Positions 27,434 to 36,615 are shown, numbered from the stretch's first letter. The stretch is DNA of 64,000 nucleotides from Bosea sp. PAMC 26642 (GCF_001562255.1 NZ_CP014301.1:5177501-5241500); one strand, 5' to 3'. A program made the numbers and translations. Notes: generated by a model not told the origin, from the letters alone.

Positions 27434-30298
27434 TCAAGCGCGGACGGCCGCCTTGGGCTTCGCCGCCGCCTTGTCGTGCCAGAAGGCGAAGACCTCCAGC
27501 AGCGCCTTGCGGATGGTAAGCTGGCGCGCCGTCGAGACGATCTTCGCATTGGTCAGGTCGGTGACGTAGAACACGTCGACCGCCTTTTCGCCGAAGGTTG
27601 CGATATGGGCGGAGGCGATGTTGAGGTTGAGCTTCCCGATCGCCGTGGTGAGGTCGTAGAGCAGGCCCGGCCGGTCGAGGCCTGAAACCTCCAGCACCGT
27701 GTGCCGGGCCGACAATACGTTGTCGATGATGACCTCCGGCGCCACCTGGAAGGTCTGTCCGCGCGGCGGCGGCGCCCGCCTTTGCGCTACGAGATCGGCG
27801 ATCTTGATCTCGCCCTTCAGCGCGCGCTCGATCGCGGCCGCGATCCGCTCGGCCCGGCGCAGTTCGTCCTCGTCGCGGTCGAAGGCGCGCGAGACCGAGA
27901 TCGTGTCGAGCACCAGCCCGTCCGTCGTCGTGAAGATCTGCGCATCGACGATGTTGCCGCCGGCCGCAGCGCACGCCCCCGTAACGATCGCCAGCAGGCG
28001 GGGGTGGTCCGGCGCCAGGATGGTGAGCGCCGTCACGCCGCGGAACTGGTCGGTCTCGACCAGCGTCGCCGTGGTGCGGCCCGCCTCCTCGGCTTCCCTC
28101 AGGAAGCGGGCATGTTTCTCCTGCTCGGCGACGTCCACCTTGATCCAGTAGGCCGGGTAGTGCCGGGCGAGATAGGCGTCGCGCGCGGCCTCGTCCCAAT
28201 CGGCCAGGCGCTCTTTCAAGGCATCCTGCTTCTTCTCGACCCGCGCCTTGCGCTCGATCACCGAATGGCCGCCGGCTAGCACGATCTCGGTCTCGTAATA
28301 GAGCGTACGCAGGAGCTGGCCCTTCCAGCCGTTCCAGACGCCAGGGCCGACCGCCTTGATGTCGGCGACCGTCAGGATCAGCAGCAGCTTCAGCCGCTCC
28401 AGCGTCTGCACGATCGCAGCGAAGCTCTCGATCGTCTTGGGATCGCCGAGGTCGCGGCTCTGCGCCACGGTCGACATGTCCAAATGGTGCTCGACCAGCC
28501 AGGCTGCGGTCTCGGTCTGCCCCTCGGTCAGCCCCAGCCGCGGCCCGAGCTTGCGGGCGATGATGGCGCCTGCGATCGAATGGTCCTCCAGGCGGCCCTT
28601 GGCGATGTCGTGCAGGAACAGCGCGACATAGAGCGCGCGCCGGTTGGCGACGGTCGGCATGATCTCGTTGGCGAGCGGGTGTTCGATCTCGAGCACGCCG
28701 GCATCGATCTCGGCCAGCACGCCGATGGCGCGGATCAGGTGCTCGTCGACCGTGTAGTGGTGATACATGTTGAACTGCATCATCGCGACGACGCGGCCGA
28801 AATCGGGCACGAACTTGCCGAGCAACCCGGACTCGTTCATCCGCCGCAGCACGGCTTCGGGGGAGCGCCGCGCCGTGAGGATCTCCAGGAAGATCCGGTT
28901 CGCCTCCTTGTCGTTGCGCAGTTGCGGCGTGACGAGCCGCAAGGACTGCGTCACCAGCCGGCTGGCATCGGGATGGATCGCGAGGTCGTCGCGGCTGGCG
29001 ATCTCGTAGAGCCGGATCAGGTTGACCGGATCGCGCCTGAAGGCATCGCCATCGACGACGCAGAGCCGCTGGCTCTTCAGCGTGAAGTCGGGATGGCCCA
29101 GCGCCCGGACCCGGCGGCGCTTCGAGAACGAGCCGAGCAGGCGGCTGAGCGTCGCGCGCCGCTTCTGCTGGCGCGCCTCCAGAGCCGCGCAGACGATCGC
29201 GGTCAGATCGCCGACATCTTTTGCGACGAGGAAATACGCCTTCATGAAGCGCTCGACCGGCGCCTGGCCGCTGCGCCCGGCATAGCCGATCGCGGCCGCG
29301 ACCTGCCGCTGCAGGTCGAAGGAGAGCCTTTCCTCCGAGCGGCCGGTGATGAAATGCAGCCAGCAGCGTACCCGCCAGAGGAACTCCTCCGAGCGCTGGA
29401 ACATCAGCAATTCCTTGGCGTCGAACAGGCCGGCCTCGACCAGATCGCCGACATCCTCGACGCGGTAGGCGTATTTCGCGATCCAGAACAGGGTGTTGAG
29501 ATCGCGCAGGCCGCCCTTGCCGTCCTTGACGTTGGGCTCGACCAGATAGCGCGAGGTACCCGCCCGGCGCACGCGCGTCTCGCGCTCGGCGAGCTTGGCC
29601 TCGGTGAAGGCCGGCGCCGTGCCCTCCACCACCTCGGCATTGAACCGGCGCACCATCTCCTCGAACAGCGCTTTGTCGCCGGTGAGGAAGCGCGCCTCGA
29701 GCAGGGCGGTCCGGATCGTCATGTCGGCCCGCGCCTCGCGCACGCAGTCGTCGACCGAGCGAACCGAATGACCGACCTTCAGCTTCAGATCCCAGAGCGG
29801 ATAGAGCATCGCCTCGACCACGCTCTCGCCCCAGGCGGTCTGCTTGTGCGGGAACAGGAACAGCAGATCGACATCCGAGCCCGGCGCCAGCGTGCCGCGG
29901 CCATAGCCGCCGACGGCGACGACGGCGATCCGTTCCGACTGGGACGGATTGATCGCCGGATAGAAATACTCCGTAGCCGCCACATGCAGGCAAGCGAGGA
30001 CGCCGTCCATCGTCGCCGAAATGCGCTGCGCGCAGGCGAGCCCATTGCGCGGCCCGGCAAGTAGCGCCCTGGCCGAAGCATGACCCTCGTCGAGCACGCG
30101 ACGCAGGCCGGCCACCAGCTCCTGGCGCATGTCGGCTTGCGGCGGCTTGCCGAGGCCCGAAATCAGCCTCGCGACCGCGCGCGCCGGATTGTCGAGAACG
30201 TCAGTGAGCACGAAACGCGGCTGATCGGCGACGGAAGACACGGCGACGGACCTTCGGAATGCGGCCGGTTCGGCCTCTGCCAGCTCTGCTGGTAACAT
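27434..30298 (-). CDS. glnD: [Protein-PII] uridylyltransferase / uridylyl-removing enzyme
   Basis: Nitrogen sensor that uridylylates PII proteins when glutamine is low and removes UMP when it is high. The 954 residues hold the nucleotidyltransferase core (GGYGRGTLAPGSDVD, residues 130-144), an HD hydrolase domain (LFLHDIAKG near residue 560) and two C-terminal ACT domains (about 770-850 and 880-950). MLPAELAEAE at 30298 is the most plausible start, although no Shine-Dalgarno precedes it; the frame stays open to 30490. The other rhizobial neighbours of glnD are not beside it. Confidence 0.93.
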   Translation of the reverse strand: MLPAELAEAEPAAFRRSVAVSSVADQPRFVLTDVLDNPARAVARLISGLGKPPQADMRQELVAGLRRVLDEGHASARALLAGPRNGLACAQRISATMDGVLACLHVAATEYFYPAINPSQSERIAVVAVGGYGRGTLAPGSDVDLLFLFPHKQTAWGESVVEAMLYPLWDLKLKVGHSVRSVDDCVREARADMTIRTALLEARFLTGDKALFEEMVRRFNAEVVEGTAPAFTEAKLAERETRVRRAGTSRYLVEPNVKDGKGGLRDLNTLFWIAKYAYRVEDVGDLVEAGLFDAKELLMFQRSEEFLWRVRCWLHFITGRSEERLSFDLQRQVAAAIGYAGRSGQAPVERFMKAYFLVAKDVGDLTAIVCAALEARQQKRRATLSRLLGSFSKRRRVRALGHPDFTLKSQRLCVVDGDAFRRDPVNLIRLYEIASRDDLAIHPDASRLVTQSLRLVTPQLRNDKEANRIFLEILTARRSPEAVLRRMNESGLLGKFVPDFGRVVAMMQFNMYHHYTVDEHLIRAIGVLAEIDAGVLEIEHPLANEIMPTVANRRALYVALFLHDIAKGRLEDHSIAGAIIARKLGPRLGLTEGQTETAAWLVEHHLDMSTVAQSRDLGDPKTIESFAAIVQTLERLKLLLILTVADIKAVGPGVWNGWKGQLLRTLYYETEIVLAGGHSVIERKARVEKKQDALKERLADWDEAARDAYLARHYPAYWIKVDVAEQEKHARFLREAEEAGRTTATLVETDQFRGVTALTILAPDHPRLLAIVTGACAAAGGNIVDAQIFTTTDGLVLDTISVSRAFDRDEDELRRAERIAAAIERALKGEIKIADLVAQRRAPPPRGQTFQVAPEVIIDNVLSARHTVLEVSGLDRPGLLYDLTTAIGKLNLNIASAHIATFGEKAVDVFYVTDLTNAKIVSTARQLTIRKALLEVFAFWHDKAAAKPKAAVRA

Positions 30299-30373
30299 GG
30301 GGAGGGGATTCGCAAGAAAGATTAAATACACAGAACCTGACGTAGAATTATCTATTCGACGTTTCCTGTCGTC

Positions 30374-30388
30374 CTGTTTGACAAACAG
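30374..30388. promoter_or_regulatory. Operator-like palindrome CTGTTT-GAC-AAACAG
   Basis: A perfect 6+3+6 inverted repeat in a locally AT-rich 240-base region between divergent glnD and the sulfonate-transporter operon. Position is about 150 bases before the ssuA-like start and 75 before glnD. No regulator is named by the sequence. Confidence 0.4.
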
Positions 30389-30537
30389 AACGTGCGGACC
30401 TACAAGACGGATACGCGCCGATTTGAGCCAGCAGCTTGCGGGCGCGAAACAAGTGCAGCTAAAGCGTCGGGGCGCAGGTCGAGCAGTCATGTTCGGCCCG
30501 ATCCCTTCGCATAACTCGAAACGAAGGGACTTCCGTC

Positions 30538-31512
30538 ATGACCATTTTCTCGCGCCGTATCGTGCTTGCCGGCCTGGCTACAGCCTCGCTAGCGTTCGCC
30601 GCATCGAACGCCACGGCCCAGTCGCCCAAGGAAATCCGGATCGACTACGCCACCTATAATCCCGTCAGCCTGGTGCTGAAGGAGCGCGGAATCCTGGAGA
30701 AGGCGCTGGCGCCCGAGGGCATTACCGTCCGCTGGGTGCAGTCGGCCGGCTCCAACAAGGCACTCGAATTCCTCAATGCCGGTTCGCTCGACTTCGGCTC
30801 GACCGCCGGCGCCGCCGCCCTGATCGGCAAGATCAACGGCAACCCGATCAAGTCGATCTACGTCTATTCGCGGCCGGAATGGACGGCGCTGGTCACCGGC
30901 GCCAAGAGCGAGATCTCCAAGGTCTCCGACCTCAAGGGCAAGCGCGTCGCCGTCACCCGCGGCACCGACCCGCACATCTTCCTGGTGCGTGCTCTGGCGG
31001 AGGCCAAGCTGACCGAGAAGGACGTCAAGCTCGTCCTGCTGCAGCATGCCGACGGCCGTCTCGCGCTGGAGCGCGGCGATGTCGATGCCTGGGCCGGGCT
31101 CGACCCGCTGATGGCGGCAGCCGAGGTCGAGGCCGGCGCAAAACTGTTTCACCGCAAGGCGGCCGACAACACCTGGGGCGTGCTGAACGTGCGCGAGGCC
31201 TTTGCCGCCGAGCAGCCGGCGCTCGTTCGCAAGGTGATCGCCGCCTATGAGGAGGCGCGCGCCTATGCGCTGGCGAACCCGGCCGAGCTGAAGAAGACGC
31301 TGGTCGACTATACCAAGCTCTCCGAGGCCGTGATCGAGCGCCAGCTGACCCGCACCGAGCTGACCCATTCCAGCATCGGCCAGGCCCAGGCCGACACGAT
31401 CGTCGCGGCTGGCCTCGCTTTGCAGGATGCCGGCGTCCTGCCCGCGACCACGGATATCAAGGCAGTGGTCGATGCGCTGCTCGACCGGCGCTTCGCCGCC
31501 GCCAGCAACTGA
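30538..31512 (+). CDS. ssuA: Sulfonate-type ABC transporter substrate-binding protein
   Basis: Periplasmic binding protein of the SsuA/TauA/NrtA class. The 324 residues begin with a signal peptide (to about residue 28, SNATAQ) and show the family pattern VRWVQSAGSNKALEFLNAGSLDFGST, followed by VSDLKGKRVAVTRGTD. GAAGGGA precedes the ATG. It heads an operon with permease and ATPase genes. No ssuD/ssuE monooxygenase is nearby, so the ligand could be an aliphatic sulfonate, taurine or a related anion. Confidence 0.85.
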   Translation: MTIFSRRIVLAGLATASLAFAASNATAQSPKEIRIDYATYNPVSLVLKERGILEKALAPEGITVRWVQSAGSNKALEFLNAGSLDFGSTAGAAALIGKINGNPIKSIYVYSRPEWTALVTGAKSEISKVSDLKGKRVAVTRGTDPHIFLVRALAEAKLTEKDVKLVLLQHADGRLALERGDVDAWAGLDPLMAAAEVEAGAKLFHRKAADNTWGVLNVREAFAAEQPALVRKVIAAYEEARAYALANPAELKKTLVDYTKLSEAVIERQLTRTELTHSSIGQAQADTIVAAGLALQDAGVLPATTDIKAVVDALLDRRFAAASN

Positions 31513-31548
31513 CTCAGGCGGTGACTTTGGACGAGGAGGCGCGGGGAA

Positions 31549-31698
31549 CCCCTCTCCTGTAAGGAGAGGGGCAGGGGTGAGGTGATGGCCGTTGGACCAG
31601 TGAAGCGGTTATGTTCGCTAGAGCTGCGGATAGGTGGCGCTTCATGCGAAGAAGGGCCGACCCCTCACCCTGCCCTCTCCCTCCGGGAGAGGGTTCTC
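31549..31698. repeat. Intergenic repeat inside the transporter operon, CCTCTCC family
   Basis: CCCCTCTCCTGTAAGGAGAG-GGGC at the left, then GGGGTGAGG; at the right CCCCTCACCCTGCCCTCTCCCTCCGGGAGAGGG. The inner GGGGTGAGG and CCCCTCACC can pair, giving a two-tiered hairpin. Related to 8935 and 11742. It sits between the binding-protein and permease genes. Confidence 0.8.
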
Positions 31699-31729
31699 CG
31701 TCGAGGCAAAAGAGTCTGGCCGACCTTGC

Positions 31730-32560
31730 ATGAGCATACTTGCCCCTGCCACGATCGAGGATACCGTCGTCAGGTCTGACCCGGCGCCGCGCGCGCGCCG
31801 CCGCCTCGCCCTGGCCGGGCTCGTCCTGCCGATCCTGCTTGCCATCACCTGGGAGGTCCTGGTCAGGGCCGGCATCGCAAACGGCCGGCTGATGCCACCG
31901 CCGAGCGTCGTGGCTAAGACACTCTGGGGCCTCGCGGCCTCGGGCGAACTGCTGACACATGCGGCGGCGACGCTCTGGCGCGTCGCGGCGGGTTTTGGGC
32001 TTGGAGCCGGCGTCGGCACCGTGCTCGGTGCGATCACCGGCGCCCTGCCGGTGGCTCGTGGCCTGCTCGACCCGACGCTGCAGGCGTTGCGCGCGATCCC
32101 GTCCATCGCCTGGGTGCCGCTGTTCATCCTGTGGTTCGGCATCTTCGAGGCGTCGAAAGTGGCGCTGATCGCGGTCGGCGTGTTCTTCCCGGTCTATCTC
32201 GGCGTCGCCGCCGCGATCCAGGGCATCGACCGCAAGATCATCGAAGTCGGCCGCGTCTTCAGGCTCGGGCGCCTCGCCATGGTCAGGCGGGTGATGCTGC
32301 CGGCGATCCTGCCGGCCTGGTTCACGGCTTTGCGCTCGGGGCTGGGGCTGGGCTTCATGTTCGTGGTCGCGGCCGAGATCATGGGCGCCAGCGAAGGCCT
32401 CGGATACCTGCTCGTGGACGGCCAGCAGCTCGGCCGTCCCGACACCATCATCGCGGCCATCATCAGCTTCGCCGTGCTCGGCAAGCTGGCAGATGCGCTG
32501 CTTCTCGCCATCACGCGGCCTTTCCTCGCCTGGCAGGACACGGCACGCGGCACGCTCTAG
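31730..32560 (+). CDS. ssuC: Sulfonate-type ABC transporter permease
   Basis: A 276-residue inner-membrane permease with about six helices and the EAA-type loop (VFRLGRLAMVRRVMLPAILPAWF). The SsuC/TauC family is indicated by RAIPSIAWVPLFILWFGIFE. I chose ATG 31730; the frame is open through the repeat upstream. It is followed 12 bases later by the ATPase gene. Confidence 0.88.
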   Translation: MSILAPATIEDTVVRSDPAPRARRRLALAGLVLPILLAITWEVLVRAGIANGRLMPPPSVVAKTLWGLAASGELLTHAAATLWRVAAGFGLGAGVGTVLGAITGALPVARGLLDPTLQALRAIPSIAWVPLFILWFGIFEASKVALIAVGVFFPVYLGVAAAIQGIDRKIIEVGRVFRLGRLAMVRRVMLPAILPAWFTALRSGLGLGFMFVVAAEIMGASEGLGYLLVDGQQLGRPDTIIAAIISFAVLGKLADALLLAITRPFLAWQDTARGTL

Positions 32561-32572
32561 AAAGTCACCCCG

Positions 32573-33355
32573 ATGCTAAGCTTCGAGGCGCTCTCGAAAA
32601 CCTATGCGGACGGCACCCATGCGCTGTCCGGCATCACGGCCAGCGTCGGCCAGGGCGAGATCCTCTCGCTCGTCGGCGGCTCCGGTTGTGGCAAGACCAC
32701 GCTGCTGCGGCTGATTGCCGGGCTCGACCGGCCCAGCTCCGGCGCCATCCTGCTCGACGGGGAGGCGATCACCGAGCCGCGTGCCGATGTCGGCGTGATC
32801 TTCCAGGAGCCGCGGCTCTTCCCCTGGCTCGACGTCGCCGACAACGTCTCCTTCGGCCTGTCGCATCTGTCGGCCTTCGAGCGCGAGGGGCTGGTCGCCA
32901 ACGCCCTCGTCCGCGTCGGCCTCGCCGGCTACGAGAAGCGCTGGCCGCGCGAGCTCTCGGGCGGGCAGCAGCAGCGCGTCGCCATCGCCCGCGCGCTGAT
33001 CACGAGGCCGAAACTGCTGCTGATGGACGAGCCCTTCTCGGCGCTCGACGCCACGACCCGTGCAAGCCTCCATGGCCACCTGCTGGCGCTCTGGGACGAG
33101 AGCCGGCCGACGATGGTGATGGTGACGCATGACGTCGAGGAGGCGGTGACGCTCGCCGACCGCATCATCGTGATGCAGCCCAAGCCCGGCCGCATCTTCG
33201 ACGAACTGGACAACCCGCTCGCCCGCCCGCGCGACCGGCTCTCGCCGGCCTTCGAGGCGCTCAAGCGCGAAGCCCTGCGCACGCTCGACCGCTCCCTGCG
33301 CGACGAGGCCCCGCTTCAGAACAAGACGGCCGAGACGGCGGGGATGTGGTGGTAG
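32573..33355 (+). CDS. ssuB: Sulfonate-type ABC transporter ATP-binding protein
   Basis: A 260-residue ATPase with Walker A GGSGCGKTT (about residues 34-42), Q-loop FQEPRLFPW, signature LSGGQQQRVAIARAL and Walker B LLLMDEPFSALD, typical of SsuB/TauB/NrtD. It completes the binding-protein, permease, ATPase operon; gene order A-C-B. Confidence 0.88.
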   Translation: MLSFEALSKTYADGTHALSGITASVGQGEILSLVGGSGCGKTTLLRLIAGLDRPSSGAILLDGEAITEPRADVGVIFQEPRLFPWLDVADNVSFGLSHLSAFEREGLVANALVRVGLAGYEKRWPRELSGGQQQRVAIARALITRPKLLLMDEPFSALDATTRASLHGHLLALWDESRPTMVMVTHDVEEAVTLADRIIVMQPKPGRIFDELDNPLARPRDRLSPAFEALKREALRTLDRSLRDEAPLQNKTAETAGMWW

Positions 33356-33447
33356 GATCAGGTTCCGCGAAAGACGTATTGGCCTCATGTTACGCGAGGG
33401 TCTATCAGCGGGTCAGACAGGCTCAACCGAGACCGAGGTACGATTCC

Positions 33448-33957
33448 ATGGACGTGACCGCTCTCCGCGCGATGCAGGCTCCGCTCAAGGATGCCTATCG
33501 CACCGACCCCGACGCCGGAATCGTCACGCTCAAGGCCAAGGGGGAGCTCGACGACCAGCACATCGCCTGCAAGGTCGAGACCGGCCGCGCCATCGCGCTG
33601 GCGGGCCTGCACCCGGCGACGGGTGGCTCGGGCGCCGAACTCTGTTCGGGCGACATGCTGCTGGAGGCGCTGGTCGCCTGTGCGGGCGTGACGCTGAAGG
33701 CGGTCGCGACCGCGCTCGAGATCGACCTCAAGAAGGGCGTGGTTCACGCCGAAGGCGATCTCGATTTCCGCGGCACGCTCGGCGTCGCCAAGGACGCGCC
33801 CGTCGGCTTCAAGGCGATCCGCCTTTCCTTCGACGTCGAGACCGACGCGCCGCAGGAGAAGCTGGATACGCTGCTCAAGCTGACCGAACGCTATTGCGTG
33901 GTGTTCCAGACGCTGAACGTGAAGCCGGAGCTGAGTGCGGTGTTGAAGGTGGGGTGA
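33448..33957 (+). CDS. OsmC family protein
   Basis: A 169-residue OsmC/Ohr-fold protein. Cysteines appear in ELCSGDMLLEALVACAGVT, the usual helix of the redox-active pair in OsmC-like peroxidases, though the spacing should be checked before assuming peroxidase activity. Start MDVTALRAM at 33448. It abuts the stop of the convergent PemK-like gene with no gap. Confidence 0.82.
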   Translation: MDVTALRAMQAPLKDAYRTDPDAGIVTLKAKGELDDQHIACKVETGRAIALAGLHPATGGSGAELCSGDMLLEALVACAGVTLKAVATALEIDLKKGVVHAEGDLDFRGTLGVAKDAPVGFKAIRLSFDVETDAPQEKLDTLLKLTERYCVVFQTLNVKPELSAVLKVG

Positions 33958-34404
33958 TCAATCCGGCCGCGGGACGAGTCGCAATAGTCTGCGCTGTGCC
34001 CGCGCGAGGAAGCGCTTCCTGACTTCCCGCAGCACGCCTGGCGGCAGCATGCCATAGGCTACGCTCGAGAGATCGGAGCCTGGCAGAATGCGCAGATCTG
34101 GCCCCGGCCAAAGAAAGACATTGGCCTCCGTCAACATGATCCAGGACCGCTCGCCGTCCAGACCGAGGCGGCGCTTTGCGATGGCCGGAATCTCGACGGC
34201 GTCGTTTGCCTCAAGCGGAGGTGAATGGGTGATCGGCAGCGCGTAAACGCGGGTTTGGCCCGATTCGTCGGCGATCGTGACGACAACCGCCGCGGGCCTG
34301 TCTTTTGGCGCCTCCTCGCGGCCACGTGCCGCCTCTCGCTTCCGGAGATAGGCGTAGCGGATCACGAGCCCGGGAACGGGCGCTGGCCAAGTCAAAATTT
34401 CCAA
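33958..34404 (-). CDS. PemK/MazF-like putative toxin
   Basis: A 148-residue protein with a PemK-like pattern: VPGLVIRYAYL at the start, then KDRPAAVVVTIAD, VYALPITHSPP and SWIMLTEANVFLWPGPDL. PemK/MazF proteins are mRNA interferases, but this branch is diverged and RNase activity is inferred. Its likely start is a TTG at 34404, overlapping the antitoxin stop; a second TTG at 34395 overlaps that stop as TTGA. The overlap implies translational coupling to the Phd-type gene. Confidence 0.6.
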   Translation of the reverse strand: MEILTWPAPVPGLVIRYAYLRKREAARGREEAPKDRPAAVVVTIADESGQTRVYALPITHSPPLEANDAVEIPAIAKRRLGLDGERSWIMLTEANVFLWPGPDLRILPGSDLSSVAYGMLPPGVLREVRKRFLARAQRRLLRLVPRPD

Positions 34405-34655
34405 TCCGCGAGTTCGGCGTCGAGATGTTCGTAGCCGGGCGGAACCTCGGCCTGCGCGATCAGCGCCAGTTCTTCATCGCTGAGTTCCTCGGCCAGAACG
34501 ACGCGACGATCCCGGCGCAGCAGGCGTTCATACTCGCCGGCCGAGATCACCACCAGACGATCACGCCCGTTCTTTGTGATCGTGACAGGCTCGGCCAAAG
34601 CCTTGTCCGCCAGCGAGCCATAGTTCTTGATGAAATCAGCCGTCGTTACTCGCAT
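34392..34655 (-). CDS. Phd/YefM-type antitoxin
   Basis: An 87-residue protein with the Phd/YefM DNA-binding domain at the N-terminus (MRVTTADFIKNYGSLADKAL, VTITKNGRDRLVVISAGEYERL) and an acidic C-terminal tail that would bind the toxin. GGGAGG lies 5 bases before ATG 34655. It overlaps the toxin gene by 13 bases and has a 17-bp palindrome just upstream, as expected for an autoregulated module. Confidence 0.82.
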   Translation of the reverse strand: MRVTTADFIKNYGSLADKALAEPVTITKNGRDRLVVISAGEYERLLRRDRRVVLAEELSDEELALIAQAEVPPGYEHLDAELADWKF

Positions 34656-34670
34656 GGCCGCCTCCCAAAG

Positions 34671-34687
34671 ATGTGTATTATACACAT
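34671..34687. promoter_or_regulatory. Toxin-antitoxin operator, 7+3+7 palindrome
   Basis: ATGTGTA-TTA-TACACAT is a perfect palindrome 15 bases upstream of the antitoxin start, in an AT-rich patch that probably includes the promoter. Phd/YefM antitoxins repress their own operons by binding such sites. Confidence 0.65.
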
Positions 34688-34714
34688 AATATGAATTAGA
34701 GCTGCCCGCCAGCC

Positions 34715-35899
34715 TCACTCCGCCGCATCCTTGAGCGCCGCCCCTTTCGCAAAGGGCAGCGTCGGCTCGGCCCTCGCCTCGTCGAACTCCAGCGCGCCGA
34801 TCCTTTCGGCCCGGCCTGTGACCTTGCCGGCCGAGGTCCTGATCTGGACGACGTCCTCCTGGGCCTGGCGGAAATGGCTGTCGAGACGGTCGACGCGCTC
34901 GCCGAGCCGCCGGACGTCGTCGAGCAGCTTGCCGACCTCGGTCTGGATCACCTGCGCCTCCTCGCGCATCCGGGCGTCGCGCACCAGCGACTGCATCAGC
35001 TGGATGGCCAGCGCCAGCAGCGAGGGCGAGACGATCATGATGCGGGCGCGATGCGCCTTCTGGATCACGTCGTCGAAATGCTCGTGCAGGTCTGCATGGA
35101 TCGATTCCGACGGCACGAAGAGCAGCGCCATGTCCTGGGTCTCGCCGGGCAGGAAATAGCGCTCTGCGATGTCCTTCACATGCACGCCGACATCGTTGCG
35201 CACGCGTGCGCCGGCGGCTTTCCTCGCCTCCTCGCCGCGCGCCTCGCGCAGCAGGGTGAAACTCTCCAGCGGGAATTTCGCGTCGATGACGAGCCCGCGC
35301 CCGTCGCCGGGCAGCGTCACCATGCAATCGGGCCGCTTGCCGTTGGAGAGCTGCGGCTGGAAGGCGAAGAAGCCGGCCGGCAGGCCGTCGCGGATGATCG
35401 CCTCCATCCGGCCCTGGCCATAGGCGCCGCGCGCCTGCTTGTTGGAGAGCACGTCCTTCAGCGTCACCACCTCGGAGGTCAGGTCGGTCAGGTTCTTCTG
35501 GGCCGAGTCGATCACGGCGAGCCGCTCCTGAAGCCTGCCGAGGCTTTCCGAGGTCTGGCGGACATTCTGTTCCAGCCCCTGTCCGACCTTGTGACTCAGG
35601 CCGTCCATCCGGTCGGCGACGAGGCGGGCGAGGTCGCCCTGCCGCGTCGACAGGATCTCGGCCATGGACTGCATCCGGCCGGCGAGCTCGGATTGCAGGC
35701 GATTCATCTCGGCGACCTTGTCGTCCATCTCGCGGGTTCGTTCGCCCGCCATCGCCGCCTCGATCGCGCGGCTGCGCGCGTTCCGCCAGGACGAAACGAC
35801 GACCATCAGGAGCAGCAGCAGGCTAACGCCCACGAAGCCGAAAGCCGCCTCCGCCCAGGTCACGGGGCGGTCGAGCAGGATGAAGGCGATCTCTCTCAT
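34715..35899 (-). CDS. rmuC: DNA recombination protein RmuC
   Basis: A 394-residue RmuC-family protein: N-terminal membrane anchor (FVGVSLLLLLMVVVSSW), long coiled coil to about residue 140, then the conserved nuclease-like domain (DCMVTLPGDGRGLVIDAKFPLESF ... RIMIVSPSLLALAIQLMQ). In E. coli RmuC limits recombination at inverted repeats. It faces away from def. Confidence 0.92.
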   Translation of the reverse strand: MREIAFILLDRPVTWAEAAFGFVGVSLLLLLMVVVSSWRNARSRAIEAAMAGERTREMDDKVAEMNRLQSELAGRMQSMAEILSTRQGDLARLVADRMDGLSHKVGQGLEQNVRQTSESLGRLQERLAVIDSAQKNLTDLTSEVVTLKDVLSNKQARGAYGQGRMEAIIRDGLPAGFFAFQPQLSNGKRPDCMVTLPGDGRGLVIDAKFPLESFTLLREARGEEARKAAGARVRNDVGVHVKDIAERYFLPGETQDMALLFVPSESIHADLHEHFDDVIQKAHRARIMIVSPSLLALAIQLMQSLVRDARMREEAQVIQTEVGKLLDDVRRLGERVDRLDSHFRQAQEDVVQIRTSAGKVTGRAERIGALEFDEARAEPTLPFAKGAALKDAAE

Positions 35900-36017
35900 G
35901 GTGAGACGGTAATCGATTCGGGTGAATGAATTCGAACGAAAGCGGAACAGTTTGACCGGCCGCGCGCAAGGGCTTATGTCGCCGGGTCGTCACCAAAAAC
36001 CGCACAGAAGCCCTTCC

Positions 36018-36599
36018 ATGGCCATCCGCCCGCTCATCATCCTGCCCGACGCCCAGCTTCGCCTGGTCTCGACCCCGGTCGAGGAGATCACGCCCGAAAT
36101 CCGCACCCTCGTCGGCGACATGTTCGAGACGATGTATGACGCGCCGGGCATCGGCCTTGCCGCCATCCAGATAGGCGTCCCCTGGCGCGTGGTGACGCTC
36201 GACGTCGCCAAGCGTGCCGCTGGCGAGACAGAGGACAGCGAAGCGGAGGAAAACGCGGAAGCGCAGGAAAAGCGCGATGCCCAGCCGCGCAATCCGATGG
36301 CCTTCATCAATCCGGAGATCACCTGGTCCTCCGATGAGATGAACGTCCACGAGGAGGGCTGTCTCTCGATCCCGGAGTATTACGAGGAGGTCGAAAGGCC
36401 CGCCGCCATCAAGGTCCGCTACATGGATCTCGAGGGCAAGACGCAGGCGATCGATGCCGACGGCATCCTCGCCACCTGCCTGCAGCACGAGATCGACCAT
36501 CTCAACGGCGTGCTCTTCATCGACCATCTCTCGCGCCTGAAGCGCGAGCGCGTCACCAAGCGCTTCGCCAAGATGGCCAAGCGCGAGAACGCGGCCTAA
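36018..36599 (+). CDS. def: Peptide deformylase, with acidic insertion
   Basis: Removes the N-formyl group from nascent proteins. The 193 residues have all three motifs: [10 protein letters not shown] (44-53), EGCLS (113-117, metal ligand Cys115) and HEIDH (157-161). An insertion at about residues 66-92, rich in Glu, Asp and Lys ([17 protein letters not shown]), makes it longer than the usual 165-175. It starts a def-fmt-truA series, with a repeat in the def-fmt gap. Confidence 0.95.
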   Translation: MAIRPLIILPDAQLRLVSTPVEEITPEIRTLVGDMFETMYDAPGIGLAAIQIGVPWRVVTLDVAKRAAGETEDSEAEENAEAQEKRDAQPRNPMAFINPEITWSSDEMNVHEEGCLSIPEYYEEVERPAAIKVRYMDLEGKTQAIDADGILATCLQHEIDHLNGVLFIDHLSRLKRERVTKRFAKMAKRENAA

Positions 36600-36615
36600 A
36601 CGAGCAGGAACACGC

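Noticed and set aside
27357..29993. An 878-codon open frame on the minus strand in a different frame from glnD
   Set aside because: It runs wholly within glnD, is extremely Arg/Ala/Gly-rich and shows no domain; it is a shadow frame produced by high GC.
34392..35327. A 311-codon frame ending in the Phd antitoxin, possible fusion
   Set aside because: The upstream part is a shadow of rmuC; GGGAGG and ATG 34655 define the 87-residue antitoxin.
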